Shown here: positions 27,881 to 36,396 of the stretch, piece after piece
Position numbering within the stretch: the first letter of the stretch is position 1
How the letters are laid out: every line of letters starts with the position of its first letter
Assembly: GCA_963720805.1 (NCBI GenBank)
Contig: CAVRGT010000013.1
Location: 1-64,000 of the forward strand
Direction: 5' to 3'
DNA length: 64,000 nucleotides
Source of the DNA: VRUE01 sp963720805
Lineage (GTDB): Bacteria; Actinomycetota; Thermoleophilia; Solirubrobacterales; 70-9
Notes under the pieces: generated by a model
Seen by the model: the letters and a program-made list of their open reading frames with translations, nothing else
What the model was told of the DNA's origin: nothing
The model's database searches: none
Translations under genes and position numbers: made by a program

Positions 27881-28959
27881 TGAAGCCGACCGGCGAACTG
27901 CACGACATTGGCCAGAGCCTCTGGCTCGACAACATCACCCGCACGATGCTGGCCGATGGCACCCTCGAGGGCTACATCGATCAGCTCTCGGTCACCGGCC
28001 TGACCTCCAACCCGACGATCTTCGACAAGGCGATCTCCGGCGGCGACGCCTACGACGAGCAGATCGCCGAGGTCAGTCCCGGCCTCGACAGCGCCGAAGA
28101 GGTCTTCTTCAAGCTGGCGATCGCTGACCTGCGCGACGCCACCGACCTCTTCAAGGGCGTGCACCAGCGCACCGCCCGCGTTGACGGCTTCTGCTCGCTT
28201 GAGGTCTCGCCGGAGCTCGCCGACGACACCGCGGGCACGATCGAGCAGGCGGCGAAGTTGCACGCCGAGGCCGAGCGCGAGAACCTCTTCATCAAGATCC
28301 CCGGGACACACGCCGGCCTGGCGGCGATCGAGGAGACGATCTTCGCCGGGATCCCGGTCAACGTCACCCTGCTCTTCGACGCCGATCAGTATCTCGCCGC
28401 CGCGGATGCTTACCTGCGCGGAATCGAGCGCCGGATCGAGGCCGGCCTCGATCCCGACGTCGCCTCGGTCGCCTCGATCTTCATGAGCCGCTGGGACGTC
28501 GCCGTCACCGACGAAGTGGGGGAGGAGCTGCGCAACCGGCTCGGCCTCGCGGTCGGCTTCCGCGCCTACCGCGCCTACCGCGAGCTGCTCGACTCGCCGC
28601 GGATGCAGAAGCTGATGAACGAAGGGGCGCGCCCGCAGCGGCTGCTCTGGGCCAGCACTGGGACCAAGGACCCCGACGCCTCCGACGTCCTTTATATAGA
28701 GGGCTTCGCCTCGCCCTTCACCGTCAACACGATGCCCGAGCCGACCCTGAACGCCTTCGCCGACCACGGCAAGCTCGGCGAGCCGATGCCGGCCGACGGC
28801 GGTGACGCCGAGGAGGTCCTGGCCAAGTTCGAGCAGGCCGGGATCGATGTCGACGCGCTGGCAGCGCGGCTGCAGGAGGAGGGCAAGGTTGCCTTCGTCA
28901 AGTCCTGGACCGACCTGATGGACTCGATCGAGTCCAAGCGCGGGGTCGTGACCGGGTGA
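27880..28959 (+). CDS. tal: Transaldolase
   Basis: A 359-residue enzyme exchanging three-carbon units between sugar phosphates. Motifs include QSLWLDNITR, GLTSNPTIFDKAI, NLFIKIPGTHAGLAAIEE (Schiff-base lysine in FIKIPGT), GIPVNVTLLF and RLLWASTGTKDP. It is the longer actinobacterial/cyanobacterial Tal class. It overlaps tkt by four bases upstream and pgi by four downstream (GTGA), so all three should be translationally coupled. Confidence 0.93.
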   Translation: MKPTGELHDIGQSLWLDNITRTMLADGTLEGYIDQLSVTGLTSNPTIFDKAISGGDAYDEQIAEVSPGLDSAEEVFFKLAIADLRDATDLFKGVHQRTARVDGFCSLEVSPELADDTAGTIEQAAKLHAEAERENLFIKIPGTHAGLAAIEETIFAGIPVNVTLLFDADQYLAAADAYLRGIERRIEAGLDPDVASVASIFMSRWDVAVTDEVGEELRNRLGLAVGFRAYRAYRELLDSPRMQKLMNEGARPQRLLWASTGTKDPDASDVLYIEGFASPFTVNTMPEPTLNAFADHGKLGEPMPADGGDAEEVLAKFEQAGIDVDALAARLQEEGKVAFVKSWTDLMDSIESKRGVVTG

Positions 28960-30596
28960 GCGACGCGCCGAACCTGCGCCAGCGCCCCGCCTGGCAAGCG
29001 CTGGAGAAGCACTACGCCGCGATCGAGGGTGAGCACCTGCGCGACCTCTTTGCTGCCGACCCGCAGCGCGGCGAGCGGCTGATCGCCGACGGCGCCGGCC
29101 TCCACCTCGACTTCTCCAAGAACCGGATCACCGAAGAGACGCTGCTGCTGCTCGGCCGGTTGGCCAAGGAGTGCGGCGTCGAGGAGCGGCGCGAAGCGAT
29201 GTTCTCCGGCGAGCACATCAACGTCTCCGAGGACCGCGCCGTCCTGCACGTGGCGCTGCGGATGCCGCGCGGGCGCTCGCTGATCGTCGACGGCGTCGAC
29301 GTGGTCAAAGCGGTGCACGAGACGCTCGACCGCATGGCCGCCTTCGTCGAGCGCGTCCACACCGGCGAGTGGCGCGGCCACACCGGCAAGCCGATCCGCA
29401 ACGTCGTCAACGTCGGCATCGGCGGCTCCGACCTCGGCCCGGTGATGGCGTATGAGGCAATGCGCCACTACTCGCGGCGCGAGATGACCTTCCGCTTCGT
29501 CTCCAACGTCGACGGCACCGACTTCGCCGAGTCGACCCGCGACCTCGACCCCGAGGAGACGCTCTTCGTGATCTCCTCGAAGACCTTCACCACGCTGGAG
29601 ACGATGACCAACGCAAGAACCGCGCGTGAATGGTCTCTGGCTGGACTGGGGGGTGACGAGTCCGCCGTCGCGAAGCACTTCGTCGCCGTCTCGACAAACG
29701 CTGACGAGGTGTCGAAGTTCGGCATCGACACCGACAACATGTTCGGCTTCTGGGAGTGGGTGGGGGGCCGCTACTCGATGGACTCGGCAATTGGGCTCTC
29801 GACCATGCTGGCGATCGGCCCGGCCCGCTTCGAGGAGATGCTGGCTGGCTTTCACGCCATGGACGAGCACTTCCGCGAGGCGCCTCTGGCCGAGAACCTG
29901 CCGGCGCTGATGGGCCTGCTCAGCGTTTGGTACAGCGACTTCTTCGGTGCCCAGACCTGCGGCGTCTTCCCCTACGACCAGTACCTGCACCGCTTCCCCG
30001 CCTACCTGCAGCAGCTGACGATGGAGTCCAACGGCAAGCACGTCACCCTCGACGGAGCCCACGTCGATTACGACACCGGCGGGATCTTCTGGGGCGAGCC
30101 GGGGACCAACGGCCAGCACTCCTTCTACCAGCTGATCCACCAGGGCACGCGGCTGATCCCCTGCGACTTCATCGGCTTCTTCCAGTCCAACAACCCGCTC
30201 GGCAACCACCACGACCTGCTGATGTCCAACGTCTTCGCCCAGAGCGAGGCGCTCGCCTTCGGCAAGACGGCCGAGCAGGTGCGCGAGGAGGGCACGGCCG
30301 AGGAGGTCGTCCCGCACCGGGTGATGGAGGGCAACCGCCCCTCCAACACGATCCTCACCGAGCGCCTCGACCCGCACACGCTCGGCACCCTGGTCGCCCT
30401 CTACGAGCACAGCGTCTTCACCCAGGGCACGATCTGGGGCATCGACTCCTTCGACCAGTGGGGCGTCGAGCTCGGCAAGGCCCTGGCGGTGGCGATCATC
30501 CCCGAGCTGCAGGCCGACGCGGAGCCGAAGCTCCGCCACGACAGCTCCACCAACGCGCTGATCCGCCGCTACCGCAGCGCCCGCCGCGGGGAGTAG
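28956..30596 (+). CDS. pgi: Glucose-6-phosphate isomerase
   Basis: A 546-residue enzyme interconverting glucose-6-phosphate and fructose-6-phosphate. Signatures: NVGIGGSDLGPVMAYEAM, SKTFTTLETMTNA, FWEWVGGRYSMDSAIGLS, QLTMESNGKHV and a GTNGQHSFYQLIHQG block with the catalytic histidine. The GTG start lies in the transaldolase stop (GTGA). It links the pathway branches, regenerating glucose-6-phosphate for Zwf. The cydA gene follows 10 bases later, so transcription may continue. Confidence 0.95.
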   Translation: MSDAPNLRQRPAWQALEKHYAAIEGEHLRDLFAADPQRGERLIADGAGLHLDFSKNRITEETLLLLGRLAKECGVEERREAMFSGEHINVSEDRAVLHVALRMPRGRSLIVDGVDVVKAVHETLDRMAAFVERVHTGEWRGHTGKPIRNVVNVGIGGSDLGPVMAYEAMRHYSRREMTFRFVSNVDGTDFAESTRDLDPEETLFVISSKTFTTLETMTNARTAREWSLAGLGGDESAVAKHFVAVSTNADEVSKFGIDTDNMFGFWEWVGGRYSMDSAIGLSTMLAIGPARFEEMLAGFHAMDEHFREAPLAENLPALMGLLSVWYSDFFGAQTCGVFPYDQYLHRFPAYLQQLTMESNGKHVTLDGAHVDYDTGGIFWGEPGTNGQHSFYQLIHQGTRLIPCDFIGFFQSNNPLGNHHDLLMSNVFAQSEALAFGKTAEQVREEGTAEEVVPHRVMEGNRPSNTILTERLDPHTLGTLVALYEHSVFTQGTIWGIDSFDQWGVELGKALAVAIIPELQADAEPKLRHDSSTNALIRRYRSARRGE

Positions 30597-30606
30597 GCTC
30601 GCCGAC

Positions 30607-31992
30607 ATGCCCTTGCTCGACGCGCTCCCGTTGGCAGCGTCGGCATCGAATCTGCTCGCCGCCCGCGAGCAGATGGCCTTCACCCTCGGCTTCCACATCG
30701 TCCTCTCCTGTCTCGGCGTGGCGCTGCCGGCGATGATCCTGATCGCCAACTACATCGGGCTCAAACGCGGCGAGGAGGCGGCGATGGAGCTGGCCCGCCG
30801 CTGGTCCAAGGCGATGGCCGTGACCTTTGCCGTCGGCGCCGTCACCGGCACCGTGCTCAGCTTCGAGTTCGGCCTGCTCTGGCCCCACTTCATGGACCGC
30901 TTCGGCTCGGCCTTCGGCATCGCCTTCGCGATCGAGGGGCTCTTCTTCTTCACCGAGGCGATCTTCCTGGCGATCTACATCTACGGCTGGAAGCGGCTCA
31001 GCGGCTGGGCCCACTTCTGGTCGGGGGTGCCGATGGTGATCACCGGCATCGGCGGTGCCTTCTCCGTCGTCGCGGCGAATGCCTGGATGAACCAGCCGCA
31101 GGGCTTCACGCTCGACGCCGCCGGCAAGGTCGTCGACACCAACCCCGGCCAGATCCTCTTCAACCCGGCGACCGGTTACGAGGTCCCGCACATGATCCTC
31201 GCTGCCTACATGGTGGTCGGTTTCCTCGTCGCCTCGATCTACGCGGTCGGGATGTTGAAGGGGCGGCGCGACCGCCTGCACCGGCTCGGCCTGCTGATCC
31301 CGCTGACGATCGCCTGCATCGCGACGCCGGTCCAGCTCTTCGTCGGCGACACCGCGGCGCGCGAAGTCGCCGACCACCAGCCGGCCAAGTTCGCCGGCAT
31401 GGAGTGCATCCAGAAGACCGGCACCCACCAGACCGAGTACGTCGGCGGCGTCTGCACCAGCAGTGGGGTCAAGGGCGCGATCCCGATCCCCGACCTGGAC
31501 TCGTTCCTGGTCGGCTTCAGCGCCGACACCAAGGTCACCGGCCTCGCCGACATCCCGGTCGACGAACGCCCGCCCGCCAACACGATGCTGCACCTCGCCT
31601 TCGACGGCATGGTCGGCATCGGCACCGCCCTGCTCGCGCTCGGCGCCTGGCTCGCCTTCACCTGGTGGCGCCGCCGCGACATCCCGCAGACGCCCTGGTT
31701 CCTGCGCGCCGTGGCGATCTCCGGCGCCGGCGCGATCCTCGCGCTGTGGATGGGCTGGATCGTCACCGAGGTCGGCCGCCAGCCCTGGATCGTGCAGGGC
31801 TACATGCGCACCTCCGAAGCGGTCACCGACGCCAAGGGCATCTGGTTCGCCTTCGCCCTCACCCTGGTCCTCTACGCCGCAATCGGCACGATCGCGATCC
31901 TCGTCCTGCGCAGCATGTCGCGCCGCTGGCGCGAGGGAAGCGCGGGCCCAGACGTCCCCTACGCCCCATCAAACGAGGGCCGATGGGCCTAA
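30607..31992 (+). CDS. cydA: Cytochrome bd ubiquinol oxidase subunit I
   Basis: A 461-residue membrane protein with about nine helices. MAFTLGFHIVLSCLGVALP carries the heme-ligand histidine near the N-terminus. GLLWPHFMDRFGSAFGIAFAIEGLFFFTEAIFLAIYIYGW and WMNQPQGF are conserved, and MGWIVTEVGRQPWIVQGYMRT is the quinol-site GRQPW motif. The Q-loop is short, as in most Gram-positive enzymes. It reduces oxygen with high affinity. The last codons (NEGRWA, stop) lie within a family B palindrome that separates it from cydB. Confidence 0.93.
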   Translation: MPLLDALPLAASASNLLAAREQMAFTLGFHIVLSCLGVALPAMILIANYIGLKRGEEAAMELARRWSKAMAVTFAVGAVTGTVLSFEFGLLWPHFMDRFGSAFGIAFAIEGLFFFTEAIFLAIYIYGWKRLSGWAHFWSGVPMVITGIGGAFSVVAANAWMNQPQGFTLDAAGKVVDTNPGQILFNPATGYEVPHMILAAYMVVGFLVASIYAVGMLKGRRDRLHRLGLLIPLTIACIATPVQLFVGDTAAREVADHQPAKFAGMECIQKTGTHQTEYVGGVCTSSGVKGAIPIPDLDSFLVGFSADTKVTGLADIPVDERPPANTMLHLAFDGMVGIGTALLALGAWLAFTWWRRRDIPQTPWFLRAVAISGAGAILALWMGWIVTEVGRQPWIVQGYMRTSEAVTDAKGIWFAFALTLVLYAAIGTIAILVLRSMSRRWREGSAGPDVPYAPSNEGRWA

Positions 31993-32026
31993 ACCGTGTC
32001 GATATGTCACGTTTGAGGCCCGTCGG
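31980..32026. repeat. Palindrome family B, copy 2, between cydA and cydB
   Basis: Arms 31980-31998 and 32008-32026 have three mismatches and a 9-base spacer. It resembles the perfect copy at 13640-13689, sharing the central TATGTC and the outer CCGTCGG arm. The left arm includes the last codons and stop of cydA. It could tune expression between the two operon genes. Confidence 0.8.
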
Positions 32027-32053
32027 CGTCGGCGTCGATGTGGGGGTGGCGGG

Positions 32054-33073
32054 GTGACGCGGGCCGATGTTTGCGCGGGGGTGCTTTGGGTTGGGGCGAC
32101 CTTTTATGCGCTTTTTGGGGGGGCTGACTTTGGGGCCGGCTTTTGGGACCTGGTGGCCGGGGGGGCCGAGCGTGGGGAGCGGCCGCGGGGGCTGATCCAG
32201 CGCTCGCTGACCCCGGTCTGGGAGGCCAATCACGTCTGGTTGATCTTCATCCTCGTCGTCCTCTGGACCGCCTTCCCGCCGGCCTTCAGCGCGGTGATGA
32301 CGACGCTCTACGTGCCGATCGCCCTGGCTGCAGTGGGCATCGTCCTGCGCGGCTCCGGCTTTGCCTTCCGCAAGTCGATCGTCGGCCTCGCCGGGCGCCG
32401 CGCCGCCGGCGCCACCTTCGCGATCTCCTCGCTGATCACCCCGTTCTTCATGGGCGCGGTGGTCGGTGCGGTCGCTTCGGGCAACGTTCCGGCCGAGGGC
32501 AACGGCGCTCCCTTCTCGAGTTGGCTGGAGCCGCTGCCGCTGCTTACCGGGGCGATGTTCGTCGCCAGCGGCGCCTACCTCTCCGCCGTCTTCCTGATCG
32601 GCGACGCCCGCCGTTCGGGGGACGAGGAGCTGGCCGGCTACTTCGCCCGCCGCGCCCTCGCCGCCGCCACGGTCGCGGGCGTCGCGGCTGCCTTCGGCCT
32701 GATCGAGCTGCACGCCGAAGCGCGCTACATCTTCGACCGCCTCACCGACCAGGGCCTGCCGCTGGTGATCCTCTCGGCGCTCTGCGGGATCGGCGTTCTC
32801 GCCATCCTCCTCTCAGCCCTCGGCCGCCGGGGCATGCGCTCGCCGGGACTGCTGCGCCCGCTCTCCGGCGGCGCCGTGATCGCCGTGATCTGGGGTTGGG
32901 GGGTCGCCCAGTTCCCCTACCTCCTGCCGACCTCGCTGAAGATCACCCAGGCGGCGGCGCCACCCGACACCCTGGCCGCTGTGATCGTCGTCTTCATCCT
33001 TGCCGCGATCCTCGTCCTGCCCGCCCTCGGCCTGCTCTACTGGCTCTCGCAGAAGGAGCTGCTCGGTGAGTGA
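32054..33073 (+). CDS. cydB: Cytochrome bd ubiquinol oxidase subunit II
   Basis: A 339-residue membrane protein with a GTG start. WVGATFYALFGGADFGAGFWDL is the CydB opening signature. RSLTPVWEANHVWLIFILVVLWTAFPPAFSAVMT is the highly conserved second block. About eight helices follow to a short basic tail. It partners CydA. No cydX-like ORF or cydDC exporter is seen here. A larger open frame exists upstream of the GTG but overlaps cydA and is not family-like. Its stop overlaps the next start. Confidence 0.93.
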   Translation: MTRADVCAGVLWVGATFYALFGGADFGAGFWDLVAGGAERGERPRGLIQRSLTPVWEANHVWLIFILVVLWTAFPPAFSAVMTTLYVPIALAAVGIVLRGSGFAFRKSIVGLAGRRAAGATFAISSLITPFFMGAVVGAVASGNVPAEGNGAPFSSWLEPLPLLTGAMFVASGAYLSAVFLIGDARRSGDEELAGYFARRALAAATVAGVAAAFGLIELHAEARYIFDRLTDQGLPLVILSALCGIGVLAILLSALGRRGMRSPGLLRPLSGGAVIAVIWGWGVAQFPYLLPTSLKITQAAAPPDTLAAVIVVFILAAILVLPALGLLYWLSQKELLGE

Positions 33074-33746
33074 GCCCGGCGCTGTGCGCGCCGTCCTCTT
33101 CGATATCGACGGCACCATCCTCGTTACGGGCGGCGCCGGCGGAGTCGCCTGGCAGCGCGCCTTCGAGCAGCTGCACGGGGTCGAGGCAGACGTCGCCGAG
33201 CACACCGACGCCGGCATGACCGACCCCGAGATCGCCGCGATCGTCTTCCGCGAGGTAATCGGCCGCGAGGGCACCCAGGAAGAGCGCTCGAAAGCGATCG
33301 GCTGCTACCTCGAGCACCTGCCCGACGCGATCGCCGGGTCGGCCGGCTACCGGGTGATGCCGGGGATCGAGCAACTGCTGCCGCGCCTGATCGAGGCCGG
33401 CGTCCTGCTCGGCCTGGTCACCGGCAACATCGAGGCCGCCGCCCACATCAAGCTCGCCCGCGCCCGCCTCAACCGCTTCTTCAGCTTCGGCGGCTACGGC
33501 TCGGACTCGGCCGATCGCACCGAGGTCACCAAGGCGGCGCTTGGGCGCGGCGCCCTCGTCTCCGGAGGTGCCCTCATCGACGGTGCCTGCATCGCCGTCG
33601 GCGACACGCCGCGCGACGTCGCCGCCGGCCACGGCGCCGGCATCGAGGTGGTCGGCGTCGCCACCGGCAGCTACAGCGCCGAGCAGCTTCTCGAGGCCGG
33701 CGCCGACTACGCGCTCTCTTCGGTATCGAGCGGTTTCCCGCTCTAG
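33066..33746 (+). CDS. HAD-superfamily phosphatase (phosphoglycolate-phosphatase-like)
   Basis: A 226-residue soluble protein with a GTG start overlapping the cydB end by 8 bases. Motif I is LFDIDGTILVTGG, motif II LGLVTGN, and motif IV AVGDTPRDVAAGHGAGIEVVGVATG. The cap insertion fits the Gph/PGP subgroup, so a small phosphorylated metabolite is the likely substrate. Coupling to cydB suggests co-transcription, but no functional link is known. Confidence 0.85.
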   Translation: MSEPGAVRAVLFDIDGTILVTGGAGGVAWQRAFEQLHGVEADVAEHTDAGMTDPEIAAIVFREVIGREGTQEERSKAIGCYLEHLPDAIAGSAGYRVMPGIEQLLPRLIEAGVLLGLVTGNIEAAAHIKLARARLNRFFSFGGYGSDSADRTEVTKAALGRGALVSGGALIDGACIAVGDTPRDVAAGHGAGIEVVGVATGSYSAEQLLEAGADYALSSVSSGFPL

Positions 33747-33813
33747 CTAGTAGGCTGAGCGGTGGTCCCAATGCAGTTGTAGTAGGCCGTCGTCGAAATG
33801 ACGCAGGGGAATT

Positions 33814-36396
33814 TTGGCTCTTCACGCCCGCAGGGCATTGGGACTATCGCTGTTCATCTTGTGTCTGCTCCTTTTTGCGGGGTCGACTTCGGCTGCCGCC
33901 GCCGAATTCGAGATCGCTCCCGAAGGGTTCACGGCGAGACTGCTCGATGCCGAAGGGCACCCCGAGAACCTCTCCGGCGCTCATTCTGACCTGCGGATCG
34001 ACTTTGCCCTCGAACTAGAAGAAACCGCTCCCCGCGATCTGGTCTTCGGGCTCCCCCCTGGATTCGGCATGAACGCCAGGGCGGTTCCGCAATGCGGGCG
34101 CCAGCTGGTCGAAGCCGAAGAAGAATGTCCCGCGCAGAGCCGTATCGGGACGTTCGAAATTGTGCTCGCAAACGGCGCGAAAACGGAACTGCCCCTGTTC
34201 GAGTTGGAACCCCCGGCGGGCCAACCGATCACGATTGGGACCAAGCCCGCGTTCGACCTTCCGGTGAGCACCGAATTGCGCCCGAGCGATTTCGGCATCA
34301 CGGTCAGGGCCAACGACCTGCCCGAAGAAAAGATCACTGAAGGTCACCTGGAACTGTGGGGCGTGCCGGCCGATCACCAGGGAGAAGCCGCCGCTCCCCG
34401 GCGAGCGCTGCTGAGCGCGCCAACCGCCTGTGGACCCCTCTCGTTCACCTTCCAGACGAGGTCATGGGAGGAAGGCTCGCCTTGGTTGAGCGCGTCCTCG
34501 GAAACCGAAGCGCTGAGCGGCTGCGAAGACCTCCGTTTCGAACCGGCGCTGGCAATACACCTGAGCAATCCCGTGGTCGATGCGCCGACCGGAATGCAGA
34601 CGGTGATGAGCATGCCCGAAGAAGGCGATGCCGACGAGCCGGCGCAGGCTCAGATCAAGGACGTGGCGGTCGAGATGCCCAGCGGCATCGCACTGTCGCC
34701 CGGTGGCGCCGCGGCACTGACCGCCTGCAGCGATGCGCAACTGGGTCTCGGCGGCGGCGCCGAAGCGCAGTGTCCCCAGTCCTCGAAGGTCGGATCGGTG
34801 GAGCTATCGACGCCCGCGGTCGAAGGCGTGCTGAGCGGCACGATCTACCTCGGCGAAGAAAAGCCGGGCCAGCGATTCCGCGTCTTCGTGGTTACCCGTG
34901 CGGTCGGAACCACGATCAAGTCGGTCGGCGTGCTGCGGGTCTCGCCGACCACCGGCCGCCTCTCGACTGTGCTCGAAGGTCTGCCGCCGCTCTCGCTCAG
35001 TCGCATGGTGATGAACTTCGACGGTGGCCCCAGTGCGCTGCTTGCGACCCCGCTGACCTGCGGAGTCGTCAGCGCCTCGGCTCGTTTCGTCTCCTACGGG
35101 GGCGGCCCTCCGGTCGAAGCCTCCGGGGGCGCCGGCATCACCTCCGGCCCCGGTGGATCGCCCTGCTCGGCGCCGCCCTTTTCTCCCCAGTTGCTGACGA
35201 CCTCCTCCAATTCCAGGGCGGGGCGGCCGGCGACCTTCTCCTCGACTGTGCTGCGCCGTGCGGGCGAACAGATGCCAAGCCGGTTCTCGGTCACGCTGCC
35301 CGCTGGGTTGAGCGCCGCCGTCAGCTCGGTCCAGTTTTGCTCGGCGGCGGAGCTCGCCGCGTCGAGTTGTCCGCGGGCGAGCCGTATCGGCAGCGTCGTC
35401 GTCGAGGCCGGGTCCGCCCCCAGCACCGCGCCGCTTCACGGCGGTCTCTATTTCACCGGGCCATACGGGCGGGCGCCCTTCGGGATGGCGGTTCAGATCC
35501 AGGCCAGAATCGGCTCCTTCGATCTGGGCTCGATCGCGATGCGCGGAGCAGGTGAGGTAAACCCGCGCACGGGTCGGCTCACCATGGCGATGGATCAGAT
35601 GCCGGAATCGGTGGCAGGCGTTCCGGTTCGCTTCCAGTCCTTCCAGCTAAACATGGATCGCGCCGGTTTCATCCGCAACCCGACCGGCTGTGCGGCGAAC
35701 AGCACCGATGCTCACCTCGTCGCGGCCTCCGGGGCCAGCGCGGATCTCAGCAGCCCCTTCGTGGTGCGCGGCTGCCGGCGGCTCGGGTTTCGGCCGGCGA
35801 TCAAGCTGACGCTCGTCGGTCGGCATCAGCTGCACAAAGGCGGCAGGCCGGGGGTGCGGGTTTCGCTTCGCCAGCGCCCCCACGACGCGAACCTGCGGGC
35901 TATGCGGTTGGCCCTGCCGGAGGCGCTTGAGTTTGCGCCCGGCGGCGTCGAGGAAATCTGCTCGCACTACGACGCGGTCAGGGGCGAGTGCCCGAGTGGC
36001 TCCAGGATCGGCCGCGCCACGGCCCGCACCTCGCTGCTGAAAGAGCCGCTGCGGGGCGCGATCTACGTGGCGCAGCCGCAGGGTGACGGCCTGCCGGATA
36101 TTTGGACCAGCTTCAGCGGCGAAGGCATCCAGGTGAATATGAAGGGGCGCTCGACGGTCAAGAACGGCAGGCTCGTCCTCGACCTGGCCGGCTTGCCGGA
36201 CATGCCGCTCTCGTCCTTCACGATGAGACTGCGACAGGGCAGTCAGGGCGCGATCTCGCTCGCGGTGCCCCCTTGCTCCGGCGGCAATCCACGATCCCTG
36301 GGGACCAAGGTGGCCATCGCCGGCCAGAACGGCGCGCGGCGAACGTTTCGGGCCGGGATCGCGGTCAAGGCCCACTGTCCCTCACAGCGAGGATGA
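33814..36396 (+). CDS. Large secreted protein with repeated Cys-Pro modules, class-restricted type
   Basis: An 860-residue protein with a TTG start five bases after AGGGGA. A signal peptide (LGLSLFILCLLLFAGSTSAAAAE) is followed by repeated modules. Their pattern is C..A....A.CP..S.IG.V....A.....L.G.IYLG, then a stretch ending TTGRLSTVLEGLPPLSLSRMVMNFDGGPSALLATPLTCG. I can see about three such modules (residues 110-430, 470-700, 700-850). I associate this type with Thermoleophilia surface proteins of unknown role. The stop overlaps the MMPL ATG (ATGA), so the two are coupled. Confidence 0.75.
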   Translation: MALHARRALGLSLFILCLLLFAGSTSAAAAEFEIAPEGFTARLLDAEGHPENLSGAHSDLRIDFALELEETAPRDLVFGLPPGFGMNARAVPQCGRQLVEAEEECPAQSRIGTFEIVLANGAKTELPLFELEPPAGQPITIGTKPAFDLPVSTELRPSDFGITVRANDLPEEKITEGHLELWGVPADHQGEAAAPRRALLSAPTACGPLSFTFQTRSWEEGSPWLSASSETEALSGCEDLRFEPALAIHLSNPVVDAPTGMQTVMSMPEEGDADEPAQAQIKDVAVEMPSGIALSPGGAAALTACSDAQLGLGGGAEAQCPQSSKVGSVELSTPAVEGVLSGTIYLGEEKPGQRFRVFVVTRAVGTTIKSVGVLRVSPTTGRLSTVLEGLPPLSLSRMVMNFDGGPSALLATPLTCGVVSASARFVSYGGGPPVEASGGAGITSGPGGSPCSAPPFSPQLLTTSSNSRAGRPATFSSTVLRRAGEQMPSRFSVTLPAGLSAAVSSVQFCSAAELAASSCPRASRIGSVVVEAGSAPSTAPLHGGLYFTGPYGRAPFGMAVQIQARIGSFDLGSIAMRGAGEVNPRTGRLTMAMDQMPESVAGVPVRFQSFQLNMDRAGFIRNPTGCAANSTDAHLVAASGASADLSSPFVVRGCRRLGFRPAIKLTLVGRHQLHKGGRPGVRVSLRQRPHDANLRAMRLALPEALEFAPGGVEEICSHYDAVRGECPSGSRIGRATARTSLLKEPLRGAIYVAQPQGDGLPDIWTSFSGEGIQVNMKGRSTVKNGRLVLDLAGLPDMPLSSFTMRLRQGSQGAISLAVPPCSGGNPRSLGTKVAIAGQNGARRTFRAGIAVKAHCPSQRG

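Noticed and set aside
28692..30749. 685-residue minus-strand open frame opposite tal and pgi
   Set aside because: Antisense shadow of intact tal and pgi. GC-rich codon bias keeps the opposite frame open. The same applies to other long antisense frames, such as 36243-38897.
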